Assembly (NCBI GenBank): GCA_019695435.1
Contig: JACTVF010000188.1
Location: 1-5,262, forward strand
Direction of reading: 5' to 3'
DNA from: Methanoregulaceae archaeon
Lineage (GTDB): Archaea > Halobacteriota > Methanomicrobia > Methanomicrobiales > Methanospirillaceae
DNA length: 5,262 bases
Shown: positions 4,753-5,262 of the stretch, piece by piece
Position numbering within the stretch: the stretch's first letter is position 1
How the letters are laid out: each line of letters starts with the position of its first letter
Notes under the pieces: generated by a model
What the model saw: only the letters and a program-made list of their open reading frames with translations
What the model was told of the DNA's origin: nothing
Databases searched by the model: none
Translations under genes and position numbers: made by a program

Positions 4753-5262
4753 ATGAGAAATCTTTATTCAGAGCATGCATTCACCGGCCTTGAAGCTGCG
4801 ATCGTACTTATCGCTTTCGTAGTTGTGGCTGCGGTATTCTCGTATGTGGTGCTCGGCGCCGGGTTCTTCACATCCCAGACTGCACAGTCAACCGTTCATA
4901 CGGGAGTCAGCCAGGCAAGTTCAAGCATGGAAGTTGTTGGGAACGTCTATGGAGTTAAAGATGGGACTGGCGGCAACTACCTTGACTATGTTAACGTGAC
5001 CGTCGCACTCACAGCAGGTGGCACCCCCATCGACCTGTCTACGATGGTGGTATCCTACACTGACAATAACCAAGGCCACGAGCCTAATCTGACCTATGTG
5101 GGTGTCGGGACAGATGGAGGATCATGCCCCTGGAATACCAATGCTGCCCAGTGGTGCATAGCACAGAAATACAACAACATAACAACGGGTGCCATGCTCG
5201 ACAACAATGCTCAAATGGTTATTCTCGTGGGACTGCCTACCTCAGCAACACCCAATACACAG
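4753..5262 (+). CDS. flaB: Archaellin (archaeal flagellin), second tandem copy, C-terminus beyond window
   Basis: The open frame continues to the last base (170 codons); by comparison with the first copy, about 30-40 residues are missing. The leader MRNLYSEHA would be cut before F10. FTGLEAAIVLIAFVVVAAVF and the next eleven residues are identical to the first archaellin, after which similarity falls (SQTAQSTVHTGVSQASSSME against TQKAQQTVHTGVQQATSAVE). The surface domain differs: three sequons (N81-V-T, N112-L-T, N142-I-T) and a Cys pair at 125 and 136 (CPWNTNAAQWC) not found in the first copy. The residue before the cut is Ala, not Gly. The identical protein core is encoded with many synonymous differences, so the duplication is old and the core is under selection. 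An in-frame ATG at 4741 would add MVKK. The two products probably share one filament, as major and minor or specialised subunits. Confidence 0.94.
   Translation, partial: MRNLYSEHAFTGLEAAIVLIAFVVVAAVFSYVVLGAGFFTSQTAQSTVHTGVSQASSSMEVVGNVYGVKDGTGGNYLDYVNVTVALTAGGTPIDLSTMVVSYTDNNQGHEPNLTYVGVGTDGGSCPWNTNAAQWCIAQKYNNITTGAMLDNNAQMVILVGLPTSATPNTQ

Overview
The window looks like chromosomal DNA of a methanogenic archaeon, most likely order Methanomicrobiales and perhaps the Methanoregula group. The evidence is an archaeal translation factor 5A with an intact hypusine site, two tandem archaellins with the FTGLEAAIVLIAF-type N-terminus seen in that order, TATA-box promoters rather than bacterial -35/-10 boxes, and GGTGA-type ribosome binding sites. 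The genus is inference; no rRNA gene is present.

Left part (1-2008, minus strand): a three-gene cluster transcribed leftwards. It starts with an inositol-monophosphatase-fold phosphatase, then an NAD kinase whose ribosome binding site overlaps the phosphatase stop codon, then an ACT-domain amino-acid-binding protein that runs off the left edge. In some archaea the first two functions are one fused protein (M. jannaschii MJ0917, NADP phosphatase plus NAD kinase), so the pair probably sets the NAD/NADP balance. The ACT protein probably serves amino-acid regulation.

Centre (2009-2994): a 106-bp divergent promoter region, then the gene for aIF5A on the plus strand, then about 500 bp without a convincing protein gene. 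This gap contains a 323-bp segment bounded by 36-bp imperfect inverted repeats. Inside it is a GC-rich island with three hairpins in otherwise AT-rich DNA: a possible miniature mobile element or structured RNA.

Right part (2995-5262): a minus-strand gene for an unrecognised membrane-anchored, sequon-rich surface protein, then a 242-bp divergent regulatory region, then two archaellin genes on the plus strand, the second cut by the window edge. The first archaellin has an elaborate control region: a 19-bp palindrome over its TATA box, a hairpin placed near the predicted 5' end of the mRNA, and directly after it a hairpin that buries the ribosome binding site. The two archaellins share an identical 31-residue N-terminal core but differ at the prepilin-peptidase site and in the surface domain.
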